56,174 nt of DNA. Origin: JBFWUW01 sp050247075. Its GTDB lineage: Bacteria; Planctomycetota; Planctomycetia; Pirellulales; JBFWUW01. Every line of letters begins with the position of its first letter. The stretch's first letter is position 1. A program made the translations under genes and the position numbers. Shown here one piece after another: positions 7,470 through 15,923 of the stretch. The notes under the pieces are model-generated. The model did not search any database. It worked only from the letters and a program-made list of their open reading frames with translations, and was not told where the DNA came from. Where the stretch lies: contig JBFWUW010000049.1 in NCBI GenBank assembly GCA_050247075.1, positions 1-56,174 of the forward strand, given 5' to 3'.

Positions 7470-7769
7470 TTAACAGGCTTGCAGGTCGTCATCGTCGTCT
7501 TGCGGGTCATCATCCTGCAACAACTCATCGTCGTCGTTGTACAAGTCTGCCCAGTCGTCGGGATCATCCGATAATTCGAGCGGGAAAATCGCACAGAACG
7601 GGGGGCAGTCGGGACGAGATGGGCAAACCACAACACGGAACATATCGCCGTCCCGCTGGCTGAATGCCGAATTGATCGGCGATTCCCTAAGCTGATTCAC
7701 ACTTCGCAGCCACGGGCCTACCTTGTCCATGAACGACTTCACGGCCCGGCGTTGTGCCACAGTAGGCAT
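7470..7769 (-). CDS. Hypothetical protein with a highly acidic tail
   Basis: A 99-residue protein. ATG 7769 is chosen because AAAGGAG lies at ideal spacing before it; a longer upstream frame would overlap the next gene. The centre holds the cysteines of CPSRPDCPPFC, and the last 35 residues are dominated by aspartate (DDPDDWADLYNDDDE). Acidic tails of this type occur in DNA-mimic and regulatory phage proteins, but that is only a possibility. It ends 28 bases before the next gene. Confidence 0.65.
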   Translation of the reverse strand: MPTVAQRRAVKSFMDKVGPWLRSVNQLRESPINSAFSQRDGDMFRVVVCPSRPDCPPFCAIFPLELSDDPDDWADLYNDDDELLQDDDPQDDDDDLQAC

Positions 7770-7797
7770 GGGAACTCCTTTCTCGTTTGGGTGTGGG

Positions 7798-8079
7798 TTA
7801 GATGCCCGCGGCTTCACACGCCCGCTCGGCTGCTTCAATCTCGGCTTGCCTGTTAGTCGAGATGGGTTGCACGTTGCCTGCCGGTTTTGTGGCCGGCTGA
7901 CTCATGAACGTGGCCAGTGCTTGGCCCGTCACATACAATCGGCCGCCCACGCGGACGGCTGGCAAAGAGCCGTTCTTCACCCATCGGACAAGCGTCCCGT
8001 AAATGGGCTTTGTCGGCAGGCGGCTGGTCAAGTTCTTCAATGGGATGAGTTCGTTCGGGTCGAAGTGTTGAATGGTCAT
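7798..8079 (-). CDS. Helix-turn-helix (excisionase-like) protein
   Basis: A 93-residue protein whose core (IPLKNLTSRLPTKPIYGTL, VRWVKNGSLPAVRVGG, RLYVTG) matches a MerR/excisionase-type winged helix-turn-helix, similar to the DUF1580 proteins common in planctomycete elements. AGAGG precedes ATG 8079; an upstream in-frame ATG lacks a site. Being the first gene past the integrase, it could act as a recombination directionality factor or a regulator. Confidence 0.65.
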   Translation of the reverse strand: MTIQHFDPNELIPLKNLTSRLPTKPIYGTLVRWVKNGSLPAVRVGGRLYVTGQALATFMSQPATKPAGNVQPISTNRQAEIEAAERACEAAGI

Positions 8080-8179
8080 TTGTGCCTCTAGGTAAGGGGT
8101 CGATACGTCCAACAATCGAAAACTATCAAACGCAATGATTGTGCCCCAACACGGATTCCAGAATTCTCAAAAGATTTTC

Positions 8180-9382
8180 TCAGCCGATTTTTTCCATTGC
8201 CGCTTTGGCTGCCATTTCGTCCGCCTCCGCGTAGATGGCCGTCGCGTCTAATCCAGAGTGGCCGCAGATGATCCGGGCCAGTTCCGCCCCGTGCGACTTG
8301 CGAATAGCCGTGGCCGAATTGTGCCGCAGACGATGCGGCCCCCAGTGCGGCACGCCGCCCTTTTTCGCGGCCCTGTGGATGGCCCGCCTATAGCTGCCCA
8401 CGTCGTACCTATCCCGTGGTGGACGTTTGGGCTTGTCGGCTGGCTGGCGTTTTTGGTGGCTTGGCCAGCGGGGCGTCTTGCGTGCCGCCTTCTTGGCCGC
8501 GTTCCGCTCGGCTTCCGCGTCGCGGGGCGAGAACACAAACGCCGCCGGATCGTCCGTTTTCAGGCGTGGCAGCAGAATCGCTTGTGCCGCTGGTCCAAAG
8601 TAGATGATACGGTTGTGGCCGTGGTGAGCATTCTTATGCTTCTTTGGCCGCAACTCCCATACGCTGCCGCTGGTATCGAGTTCCTCCCCGCGTAGTTTCA
8701 GCAACTCAGACGGCCGGGCCGCCGTCAGCAATTGCAGCCGGATAATGTCCGCTATCACTGGCGGGCAATGCGGCAGCGTGGCGTCAATCCAGGCTTGCGG
8801 CACGGGCGTAACGGGTTCCGTTTCGCGGGCGTCAGTCCGCCCACGTTTCAGCCCGGCCACGGCTGTCAGTCCGTGGTGGACGCTGGCCGGTATCAATTCA
8901 TTCTCGACAGCCCAGGCAATCCACCGCTTTACCCGGTGGATATGGTGGTTGATGCTGGATCGTGACCAGCCTTTGGCAATCATCGCCTCGCGGGCCGACT
9001 TCAACCGCAACGGGCCAAACTCCGCGGCAGGCGTCCGCCCGTACAACTCGCGAACCACCTTTACCGCCCGCAGTACCAGCCCCAGTTCCGTTGATGGCTG
9101 GCCGTCCACGTCCCGATAGTAGGTTTCGGCGAACGCCTTGTAGCCGACGGCCAACTCGGCAATGGTAATGTCGGCTGGCTGGCTGGCGGCGGGCTTGCCA
9201 CGGATGGCAGGAACTTCCGGCTTGGCGGCCCGCTCGGCAATCAGGCGGGCATACTTTTCGTGCGACTCAGCCGAGCCAAACTTGCCGAGATAGATGTCGC
9301 GGCCGTCGATCGTGACGACAGCCATGCCACGGGCTTTGTGGCAGCGATACTTGGGTGGGGTGTTAGATTTTCGGCGTGACAC
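8180..9382 (-). CDS. int: Tyrosine recombinase / phage integrase
   Basis: A 400-residue integrase. I start it at GTG 9382 because GTAGGAG lies five to six bases before that codon; a GTG 21 bases upstream lacks a site. The catalytic residues are all visible: R223 in TAARPSELL, H350 and R353 in HRLRH, H375 in CGHSG and Y384 in TAIYAEAD. The N-terminus (residues 1-60) has the arm-binding layout (YRCHKARGMAVV, DIYLGKFGS). It lies 125 bases from the 3' end of tRNA-Pro, a usual integration target, and probably inserted the element there. Confidence 0.93.
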   Translation of the reverse strand: MSRRKSNTPPKYRCHKARGMAVVTIDGRDIYLGKFGSAESHEKYARLIAERAAKPEVPAIRGKPAASQPADITIAELAVGYKAFAETYYRDVDGQPSTELGLVLRAVKVVRELYGRTPAAEFGPLRLKSAREAMIAKGWSRSSINHHIHRVKRWIAWAVENELIPASVHHGLTAVAGLKRGRTDARETEPVTPVPQAWIDATLPHCPPVIADIIRLQLLTAARPSELLKLRGEELDTSGSVWELRPKKHKNAHHGHNRIIYFGPAAQAILLPRLKTDDPAAFVFSPRDAEAERNAAKKAARKTPRWPSHQKRQPADKPKRPPRDRYDVGSYRRAIHRAAKKGGVPHWGPHRLRHNSATAIRKSHGAELARIICGHSGLDATAIYAEADEMAAKAAMEKIG

Positions 9383-9411
9383 AACAACTCCTACGGCTGG
9401 CACCGGATAAT

Positions 9412-9427
9412 CCAGTACATGTACTGG
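9412..9427. promoter_or_regulatory. 16-base perfect palindrome upstream of the integrase
   Basis: CCAGTACATGTACTGG lies 30 bases upstream of the integrase start, between it and the tRNA-Pro gene. A perfect palindrome of this length in a promoter region is a good operator candidate for a dimeric repressor controlling integrase expression. No cognate repressor can be named. Confidence 0.55.
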
Positions 9428-9507
9428 CCTTCCCGATGCGAGATTCCGTTCAGGTTAAGTCGTTGTATCGCTCCTAATATCTTTTAGAGTAATGCTTTAG
9501 AACCTAG

Positions 9508-9531
9508 TCGGGGCGACAGGATTTGAACCTG
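9508..9531 (-). other. Probable attachment-site core (3' end of tRNA-Pro)
   Basis: The 3' T-arm and acceptor segment of tRNA-Pro sits at the junction with the element. Tyrosine integrases encoded beside a tRNA usually recombine in this part of the gene and restore it. The second copy would lie beyond the left edge of the window, so the boundary is inferred. Confidence 0.45.
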
Positions 9532-9583
9532 CGACCTCGTGCACCCCAAGCACGCGCGCTAATCCAGGCTGCGCCACGCCCCG
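9508..9583 (-). tRNA. tRNA-Pro (anticodon GGG)
   Basis: A 76-base cloverleaf on the minus strand. The acceptor stem CGGGGCG pairs fully with CGCCCCG, the anticodon stem is CGTGC/GCACG with loop TTGGGGT giving GGG, and the T arm is GCAGG-TTCAAAT-CCTGT with one G-U pair. The discriminator is A and no CCA is encoded. It reads CCC and CCU codons. The integrase gene lies just past its 3' end. Confidence 0.95.
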
Positions 9584-9589
9584 AACGAC

Positions 9590-9889
9590 CGAAAGGTAAG
9601 AATTGGTTGCAATTCCAGAACTTCAGGCTATGTCGTCCGAAGTATCGCAGATTCGTTGCGCCTTTGCAACTGAACGCGCAAGGGCCGGCAGGGTCGAGAT
9701 AGTTTGCATAGGCGTGTGGCTCCGCTTACGATTCATCGAATACCGTTTTCGCACTCTTTGGGAACTAATTCGCGGCAACTTGGGCGATTTCTTTCCCTCA
9801 CGCGGGCCGTTTGCTGGGTGGGCGTGAATGCTAGACGACAAGGTTGTTCCGCGTAAGTTTCTTGACAACTCTCGCTTTTTGAGGCGGCC
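9590..9889. other. 300-base gap after tRNA-Pro
   Basis: I see no gene. Short frames on both strands lack ribosome binding sites. TTGACA occurs at about 9862 on the plus strand but is too close to the next start to serve it. The interval should contain the tRNA promoter and that of the next gene. Confidence 0.4.
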
Positions 9890-12800
9890 ATGAAATTGCA
9901 TTCTTCCAGCGTACTTCTAGCGGCACTATTAACGGCGGCCATGGCTGGCCCTGGTTTCGCGGCACCGCCCGACACGGTTGCCGCGGCGCAAAAGTTTGGC
10001 CAAGAACGGGGGGCGATTTCGGCCCAGCCGGATGGACTGCTGGTGGCCGAGGGAGAGGAGTTTCAGACCCGCTCGCCCGGTTGGAAGGCCAAGTCTTGGG
10101 GCGAAAACTACTATGCCGCCACGTTTGCCAATACGTTTCTTAGCCGCAAGGCGTTCATCGGCGCGCCCGAGCAATGCGATAAATCGGTGGCGGAAGCGGC
10201 GATAGAAGTCCCCGCCGCGGGCCGCTATTTGGCCTTAGCGCGGTACGAGGCGGCCTACCGGTTTGAGACGCAATTCCGCGTGCAGATTGAACAGGGGGGC
10301 AAGATGGTGTTGGACCGGTTGTACGGCGCGCGGGCCAATCCCAAGATTTGGGCCTTCAGCCAGAAGATCAAGAACGAAGTCGCCTGGGACTGGGGAGCCG
10401 TGGAGAACGTCGTCTGGGAAGGGCACGATGCCTTCGTCGAGTTGCAAGCCGGCCCGGCCACGCTGCGGCTAATCGCTGATAAACAGCCCGAGCCCGCCGC
10501 CAAACGCAACGTCGACCTGATTGCCTTGACCACCGATATCGAAGGAGTGCAACAGCGGATCGAAAAAGAGAGCTACTTGCCGCTGGATGGCCTGCTGACG
10601 CAGTCGGGCGACGTGTTTCTAAAGGTCCACAACCAGGGGGGACAGCCGGTCACACTGCAAGGGGGTGGCGGACCGAGCGGCGGCGTGATTCAAGAGCATT
10701 CGCCCTATTGGGTCCATCTGCGAAACTGGCCCAAGTTGGCCCCGATCGAAGTTTCGCCGGGCGGAAAGAGCGAATGGATCGAAGTCGGCGGCCTGCTGGA
10801 TACCCTCAACGACGGCCAATTGACTTTCACGGCCCAGGGAGAAGCCCTGAACTACTCGCTAGAGTTTGGCGTCAAAACGGCCGCGGGTGAGATCAAGCCG
10901 ATCGCCAAGTTCGATGGAACGGAAGCCAAACTGCCGCTGGCCTTTCATGCCGACACGCGGTACTCACATTTGTTGCGGCATCAAGAGCAAGTCTTGTTCG
11001 ATCTGCTGGACTATTTGAAGGCCCAACCGCAAGGCGGCAAGCCGCCAGTGCGAACGCCGTTGTATGCGGCGACATTCAAGCCAACCGGCTCCGCCAAACA
11101 CCAGGCGGCGGCCAAGGAATTTCGGGCCATGTTCGGCATTCTGCCACCCGACGATAGCGAACCGACCGCCGCCAATGGCGAGCCGCGAGGGTACATCGAT
11201 GTCCGCGGCGTGCCGACGGAAATGTTGGCCGACTACTGCCAAAAGCTAGGGACCAAGGCCCAACAAATTCGCGTCGTCAGCCTGGGGGACGAAATTGGCT
11301 TGCCGGCACCGGCGGGCGCAACGGCCAACGATGACTTTCGTGCCTGGCTGAAGACGCAAGGGGTCAAGCCGGCCGACGTTCTGCCCGCCGCTGGCGACGA
11401 TTGGTCGCAAGTCAGCTTTAGTATCGACCCGCAACTCAAGGCGACCGCCCCCGGCCAGTACTACTGGTCGATGCGTTACCAGTACCACTACGGCATCGCG
11501 GCCATCAAGCAGCGGACCGATATCGTGCGGCAGCACTTGCCGCACGCGCAGATTGGCGCGAACTTTTCGCCCCACCACGGCGGCAGCGAGCACTCGTACT
11601 TGGGGCAGGTGTTTCAATGGGTGAGTTGTTTTCGCGATGACGGCATGATGATGCCTTGGAGCGAGGACTACATCTGGCAACTGCCAGTCTGTTCGCCGCA
11701 AGTGAATAACCTCAGCCTCGACCTGGCACGGGCCGGCATTCGCGGCAAGGAGGACCGCGAGATCATGTTCTATGTCATGCCGCACTGGCCGGGGAACACA
11801 CCCCAAATGTGGCGGCGGCTGTTCTACGGGGCCTTGGGACACGGAGCGACGATGCTCAACCTGTTTGAGTTTCAACCGGTGCAAGTGGCCTATACTGAAA
11901 ACCATTGTTCGTTGGACGCCATGTACGGCACCGTGTTGCGCGGCATGAGAGAACTGGGCGAATTTGAGGACATCATCCAAGACGGCCACGTCCGCCCGGC
12001 CGAGGTGGGGCTGTGGTTCAGCGAGACGGCCGATATTTGGCACGACAACGCAGGTTCGTTCGCGGCGGCCAAGCGGGCGCTGTACACATCGTTGCGGCAG
12101 CAGCAGTTGCCGGTCGACGTGGTCGTGGAACAAGATGCCTTGAATGGAACCCTATCGCAATACAAGGTGTTGTATCTGACCGATCAGCATGTAACCGGCG
12201 CGGCCTCCCAGAAAATTTCTGCGTGGGTCGAGGCGGGTGGAACTCTGTTTGCCTCTGCCGGGGCCGGCATGTTCGACGAATTGAATCGGCCGAACACCAT
12301 TTTAAGGAAGTTGCTGGGTGTGGAGCAGACCGCGCTCGACTCGCGGCCCGACCAGCAGATTGGCTACATCAAGCAAGATCTGCCGTTTGCCAAACCGTTG
12401 GAGGTCGCCACCTGGAAATTCAAAGGCGGGAGTTTTCCGATGCCAGCGTTTGGAGTGCGCAGCCGCTTTCAGGCCACTTCGGCCCGTATCGACGACAGGT
12501 TTCAGTTTAGCGATGGCAGCCCCGCCGTGGCTAATCGACAGGTTGGCCAAGGTCAGGTGCAGTATTTCGCGTTCTTGCCATCGCTGAGCTATTACCATTC
12601 GGCCATTCCCCAGCGTCCGGTGGATCGCGGTTCGACCGACGACGCCATGGCCCATTTTTTGCCCACGGAGTTTAACGAAGCCAGCGCCGCCATGATTCGC
12701 GCACCAACCGCCGAGTTGACTTTGCCGGTCGATTGCAGCCAGCCTTTGGTGGAGAGTTGCGTCATTGAGGCCCCGCAAGGCAAGGCCATCGCACTGATCA

Positions 12801-12967
12801 ACTGGAACGGAGCCCCCGTGAAGGGACTACGAGTGGAAGTCAATCTGCCCGTACCCCAGGCCAGCGTTACGTTGGCAAGCGGCGCGGCGGTGAAAGTCGA
12901 AACGGAGGCGACGCAGACCATTTTGACGCTCGACCTGGACGAAGCCGACGCGGTGATCTTCCGGTAG
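9890..12967 (+). CDS. Large secreted protein with glycosidase-like and GATase-like regions
   Basis: A 1,025-residue protein with a signal peptide (SSVLLAALLTAAMAGPGFA, cleavage near residue 25). Residues 30-330 are predicted beta-rich. Residues 470-720 hold conserved aromatic and histidine segments (RYQYHYGIAAIKQR, ANFSPHHGGS, PWSEDYIWQL) arranged as in (beta/alpha)8 glycosidases. Residues 730-830 (AAAKRALYTSLRQQQ, then YKVLYLTDQ and WVEAGGTLFASAGAG) match the GATase-like trimerisation domain of GH42 beta-galactosidases. GAGG precedes the start. I infer an extracytoplasmic carbohydrate-active role; the catalytic acids are not assigned. Confidence 0.75.
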   Translation: MKLHSSSVLLAALLTAAMAGPGFAAPPDTVAAAQKFGQERGAISAQPDGLLVAEGEEFQTRSPGWKAKSWGENYYAATFANTFLSRKAFIGAPEQCDKSVAEAAIEVPAAGRYLALARYEAAYRFETQFRVQIEQGGKMVLDRLYGARANPKIWAFSQKIKNEVAWDWGAVENVVWEGHDAFVELQAGPATLRLIADKQPEPAAKRNVDLIALTTDIEGVQQRIEKESYLPLDGLLTQSGDVFLKVHNQGGQPVTLQGGGGPSGGVIQEHSPYWVHLRNWPKLAPIEVSPGGKSEWIEVGGLLDTLNDGQLTFTAQGEALNYSLEFGVKTAAGEIKPIAKFDGTEAKLPLAFHADTRYSHLLRHQEQVLFDLLDYLKAQPQGGKPPVRTPLYAATFKPTGSAKHQAAAKEFRAMFGILPPDDSEPTAANGEPRGYIDVRGVPTEMLADYCQKLGTKAQQIRVVSLGDEIGLPAPAGATANDDFRAWLKTQGVKPADVLPAAGDDWSQVSFSIDPQLKATAPGQYYWSMRYQYHYGIAAIKQRTDIVRQHLPHAQIGANFSPHHGGSEHSYLGQVFQWVSCFRDDGMMMPWSEDYIWQLPVCSPQVNNLSLDLARAGIRGKEDREIMFYVMPHWPGNTPQMWRRLFYGALGHGATMLNLFEFQPVQVAYTENHCSLDAMYGTVLRGMRELGEFEDIIQDGHVRPAEVGLWFSETADIWHDNAGSFAAAKRALYTSLRQQQLPVDVVVEQDALNGTLSQYKVLYLTDQHVTGAASQKISAWVEAGGTLFASAGAGMFDELNRPNTILRKLLGVEQTALDSRPDQQIGYIKQDLPFAKPLEVATWKFKGGSFPMPAFGVRSRFQATSARIDDRFQFSDGSPAVANRQVGQGQVQYFAFLPSLSYYHSAIPQRPVDRGSTDDAMAHFLPTEFNEASAAMIRAPTAELTLPVDCSQPLVESCVIEAPQGKAIALINWNGAPVKGLRVEVNLPVPQASVTLASGAAVKVETEATQTILTLDLDEADAVIFR

Positions 12968-13173
12968 CTCAAGGTGACGCGCCAAGCGGTGCGCATTGCC
13001 GCGGTCGCGTGCCAAGCGTACAACCAGTCATGCAGGCTGGGACAAGCGGACATTGGCTTTCCACAGGGACACGGTGTGTCCGCGCTCGTCCCGCCATCGC
13101 CGCGCGCTTGTCTGACCGCTATTGAAAGGTCGCCACGGATACACGCCATCCGTTTGCGATCGGGAGAAAAACC

Positions 13174-14553
13174 ATGTCATCCGAGGATACTACTGCTTCC
13201 GATAAGCCGGCTCGCAAGAAGATCGGCGTGCTTATCCCGATTGCCGTCACGGGGTTGGTGGTTTTACTGCTGGTGATTGCCTTGTTCGCGGCCTGGCAGC
13301 GGCGGAATGCGGCCCGCATTGACGATCAGATCAAGCAAATGCGTGCGGCGGGCGAACCTTTTACCCCTGCCGACATGGAGTCCTTTTATCGGCTACCCGC
13401 GGGGCGCGAGGATTGCACGCAGCTCTATCTGGCCGCGTGCCTGCCCTTGGATGGGCAAGACTTTAGCACCGCTGCCGCGAATCTGCCCATCGTGGGGGCC
13501 AACAATCATTCGGTTCCTCCGCTGCCGGGTCAGCCATGGAGCGATCTCGAGGCGGTCGAAGCCTTTCTGCAAGAGTATCAACGGTCTCTCGATCTGCTGC
13601 ATGAGGCAGCGCGGCGGGGGGGCGGTGCTCGTTACCCGACCGATTTCAGCCAGGGGATCAACATGCTCTTGCCCCATGCGCAAAATCTGCGCAGCGCCGC
13701 CCGGATGCTGCAATTGCAGGCATTGGCGCGCGCCCATCGGGGCGATGCCCACGGTGCCGCCGAGTCGATCCGCGCCATGTGGAGGGCGGGCGAATCGCTG
13801 GAGTATGAACCAATCATTATTTCGCAGCTTGTCCGCGTGGCGATCGGCGGCATGGCCGCGGCCCAATTGCAGGACTTCTTGCCGGTGGTTGATTTCTCGG
13901 ACAACGATCTGCGAATGTTACAGGCGGAGTTCCGCCGGTACGACGGTCAGGCAGCGATCGGGCGGTCATTGCGCGGCGAAAGGGCAATAGGATTAATTGC
14001 CTTCGACGATCTAGGAAACACCAATCCGCAGCTTGCGTCCTTGCCTGGGATGCGGCTGATGTTGGTCGCCGATAAGGCCTATTACCTGGAGCAGATGAGC
14101 CGGCTGATTGAGGCTGGCGACGCCGAACTGCCCGCTTCTCGCACTCAATTGCAAAAGATCGATAGCGAAATTGCCCAGGCCATATCGGGATCCAAGGTTC
14201 AGAAACTTGGAAAGATAATGACAGCCATGTTGATTCCCGCGTTGTCCGCCGCCACCGATGCCAATTACCGGGCGGTTGCCCGCTGCAGAGTTATCGACGC
14301 GGCCCTGGCCGCCGAGTTGTACCGCCGCCAGCAGGGGACATTCCCCGCGAAGTTGGATGATCTGGTGCCAGAATTCATGCCGGCGGTGCCGCTGGATCCC
14401 TTCACCGGCACACCCCTGAAAATGGCGGTCCGCGGGTCGAATCTGGTGATCTATAGTGTCGGCGCGGACAACTTGGATGATGGCGGCAAAGAGGATCAGC
14501 GCGGCGGCAAGCCCGATGTGGTTTTTACCTTGTCCCTACCGGACGGTTCCTAA
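13174..14553 (+). CDS. Membrane-anchored protein with a pseudopilin-like C-terminus
   Basis: A 459-residue protein with a short cytoplasmic N-terminus, one transmembrane segment (VLIPIAVTGLVVLLLVIALF, residues 23-42) and a large helical outer part. The last 70 residues (GTFPAKLDDLVPEF, PLDPFTGTPL, YSVGADNLDDGG) resemble the C-terminal region of type II secretion pseudopilins of the GspG type, although the prepilin N-terminus is absent. GGGAG lies 7 bases before the ATG. Similar proteins are widespread in planctomycetes with no known function. It may assemble at the cell surface. Confidence 0.7.
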   Translation: MSSEDTTASDKPARKKIGVLIPIAVTGLVVLLLVIALFAAWQRRNAARIDDQIKQMRAAGEPFTPADMESFYRLPAGREDCTQLYLAACLPLDGQDFSTAAANLPIVGANNHSVPPLPGQPWSDLEAVEAFLQEYQRSLDLLHEAARRGGGARYPTDFSQGINMLLPHAQNLRSAARMLQLQALARAHRGDAHGAAESIRAMWRAGESLEYEPIIISQLVRVAIGGMAAAQLQDFLPVVDFSDNDLRMLQAEFRRYDGQAAIGRSLRGERAIGLIAFDDLGNTNPQLASLPGMRLMLVADKAYYLEQMSRLIEAGDAELPASRTQLQKIDSEIAQAISGSKVQKLGKIMTAMLIPALSAATDANYRAVARCRVIDAALAAELYRRQQGTFPAKLDDLVPEFMPAVPLDPFTGTPLKMAVRGSNLVIYSVGADNLDDGGKEDQRGGKPDVVFTLSLPDGS

Positions 14554-14578
14554 CCCTTCCCCTGGCCTGCATCTCCGC

Positions 14579-15823
14579 ATGTTTTCGTTGCGTGCCCGCG
14601 TTGTTCTGCCGGTAGACCGTCCGCCACTAGATGGTGGCACGGTGACCGTCGCCGACGGGCGGATCGTGTCGGTTGGCCAACAGGCCGCGGAGGGGCCTGT
14701 TCACGATCTGGGTGACGTGGCCTTGTTGCCCGGGCTGGTCAACCCGCATGTTCATCTGGAGTACAGCCTGCTCGATCGCCCGTTGGGCCAGCCGGGGATG
14801 CCGTTTCCAGCATGGATTCGCGAGGTGGTGGCTTACAAACGGCAACAGCAAGGACCAACTTCCGCCGCGATTGCCGCCGGACTCCGCGAAAGCCTGCGGC
14901 ACGGCGTTACCTGGTTGGGTGAGATTGCCTCGCCCGGCTGGCCCGCCGGGCCGTTCGCCGACTATCCGGGCCAAGCCACGGTTTTTCTGGAATTGCTGGG
15001 GCTGAAGGGAGACCAGGCGCAAGAAGGCCTGGATTACGCACGCTCGCGGTTAGGCGCGGCGGACGGCACCTGGGCGACTGCCGGCAACTCTTCGTCGCGG
15101 CTCCATCCTGGCCTTAGCCCGCACGCTCCCTATTCAGTCCATCCCGACCTGCTGGCTGGCGCGGTCAAACTGGCGCACAACTCCCAGGCACCGTTGGCCA
15201 TGCATCTGGCGGAATCGCCGGAGGAGATCGAGTTGCTGCGGTCGGGCGACGGGCCATTCGTGGACTTGCTGCGGGAGCTTGGTGCCTGGAATGCCGACGT
15301 TTTCCTCCAGCCGCGTCGGCCGCTGGATTATCTTCGCGCGCTGGCAGCAGCGCCCCGTTCGTTGGCCATCCACGGCAACTACCTGGACGATGCCGAGATC
15401 GGCTTTCTGGGCCAAAATGCCGACCGCATGGCCATCGTTTATTGTCCTCGCACGCACGCCCGGTTTGGGCACGAGCCGTATCCGCTCGCCAGGCTGTTGG
15501 CGGCCGGTGCGACGGTAGCCGTGGGAACCGACGGCCGCGGCTCCAACCCCGACCTGAATCCACTGGCGGAAATGCGGCATGTCTTTCAGCATTTCCCCGA
15601 TGTTGCGCCCGACGCCATCTTGCGGATGGGTACGCTCGACGCCGCGCGGGCGCTCGGCATCAGCCACGCAGTTGGCAGCCTCACCCCCGGCAAGCGGGCC
15701 AATCTAACGGCGGTTCCCCTGCCACCTGGCGCTGCCGCGGCGGATGCCATTCAAGAAATCCTGGCCGATACCAGCACGGTGTCGTGGGTGATGTGTGGCG
15801 GCGAAAGTCAGAGCGTAGGCTAG
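14579..15823 (+). CDS. Amidohydrolase family deaminase
   Basis: A 414-residue metal-dependent hydrolase of the cytosine deaminase / TrzA-like group. Metal ligands are visible in NPHVHLE, in MHLAESPEE, in IHGNYLDD and in VGTDGRGS. The C-terminal NPLAEMRHVF and GSLTPGKRANL are typical of the fold. ATG 14579 is chosen because an upstream frame would run 98 bases into the preceding gene. Homologues include aminodeoxyfutalosine deaminase of the futalosine menaquinone route, which planctomycetes may use, but the substrate cannot be read from the sequence. It starts 25 bases after the preceding stop. Confidence 0.8.
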   Translation: MFSLRARVVLPVDRPPLDGGTVTVADGRIVSVGQQAAEGPVHDLGDVALLPGLVNPHVHLEYSLLDRPLGQPGMPFPAWIREVVAYKRQQQGPTSAAIAAGLRESLRHGVTWLGEIASPGWPAGPFADYPGQATVFLELLGLKGDQAQEGLDYARSRLGAADGTWATAGNSSSRLHPGLSPHAPYSVHPDLLAGAVKLAHNSQAPLAMHLAESPEEIELLRSGDGPFVDLLRELGAWNADVFLQPRRPLDYLRALAAAPRSLAIHGNYLDDAEIGFLGQNADRMAIVYCPRTHARFGHEPYPLARLLAAGATVAVGTDGRGSNPDLNPLAEMRHVFQHFPDVAPDAILRMGTLDAARALGISHAVGSLTPGKRANLTAVPLPPGAAAADAIQEILADTSTVSWVMCGGESQSVG

Positions 15824-15923
15824 CCAGTGGTTTTGGCCCGTGACGATCAGGACCGGGGTCTGCGGAAACCTGCGTAACCGCGTGGCGATCCAGGCAGGCT
15901 TGCTGCCGACCGGCGAAAGCCAT

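Noticed and set aside
11246..12133. 295-codon minus-strand frame
   Set aside because: It is a shadow inside the 1,025-residue secreted protein gene; it has no motif or ribosome site.
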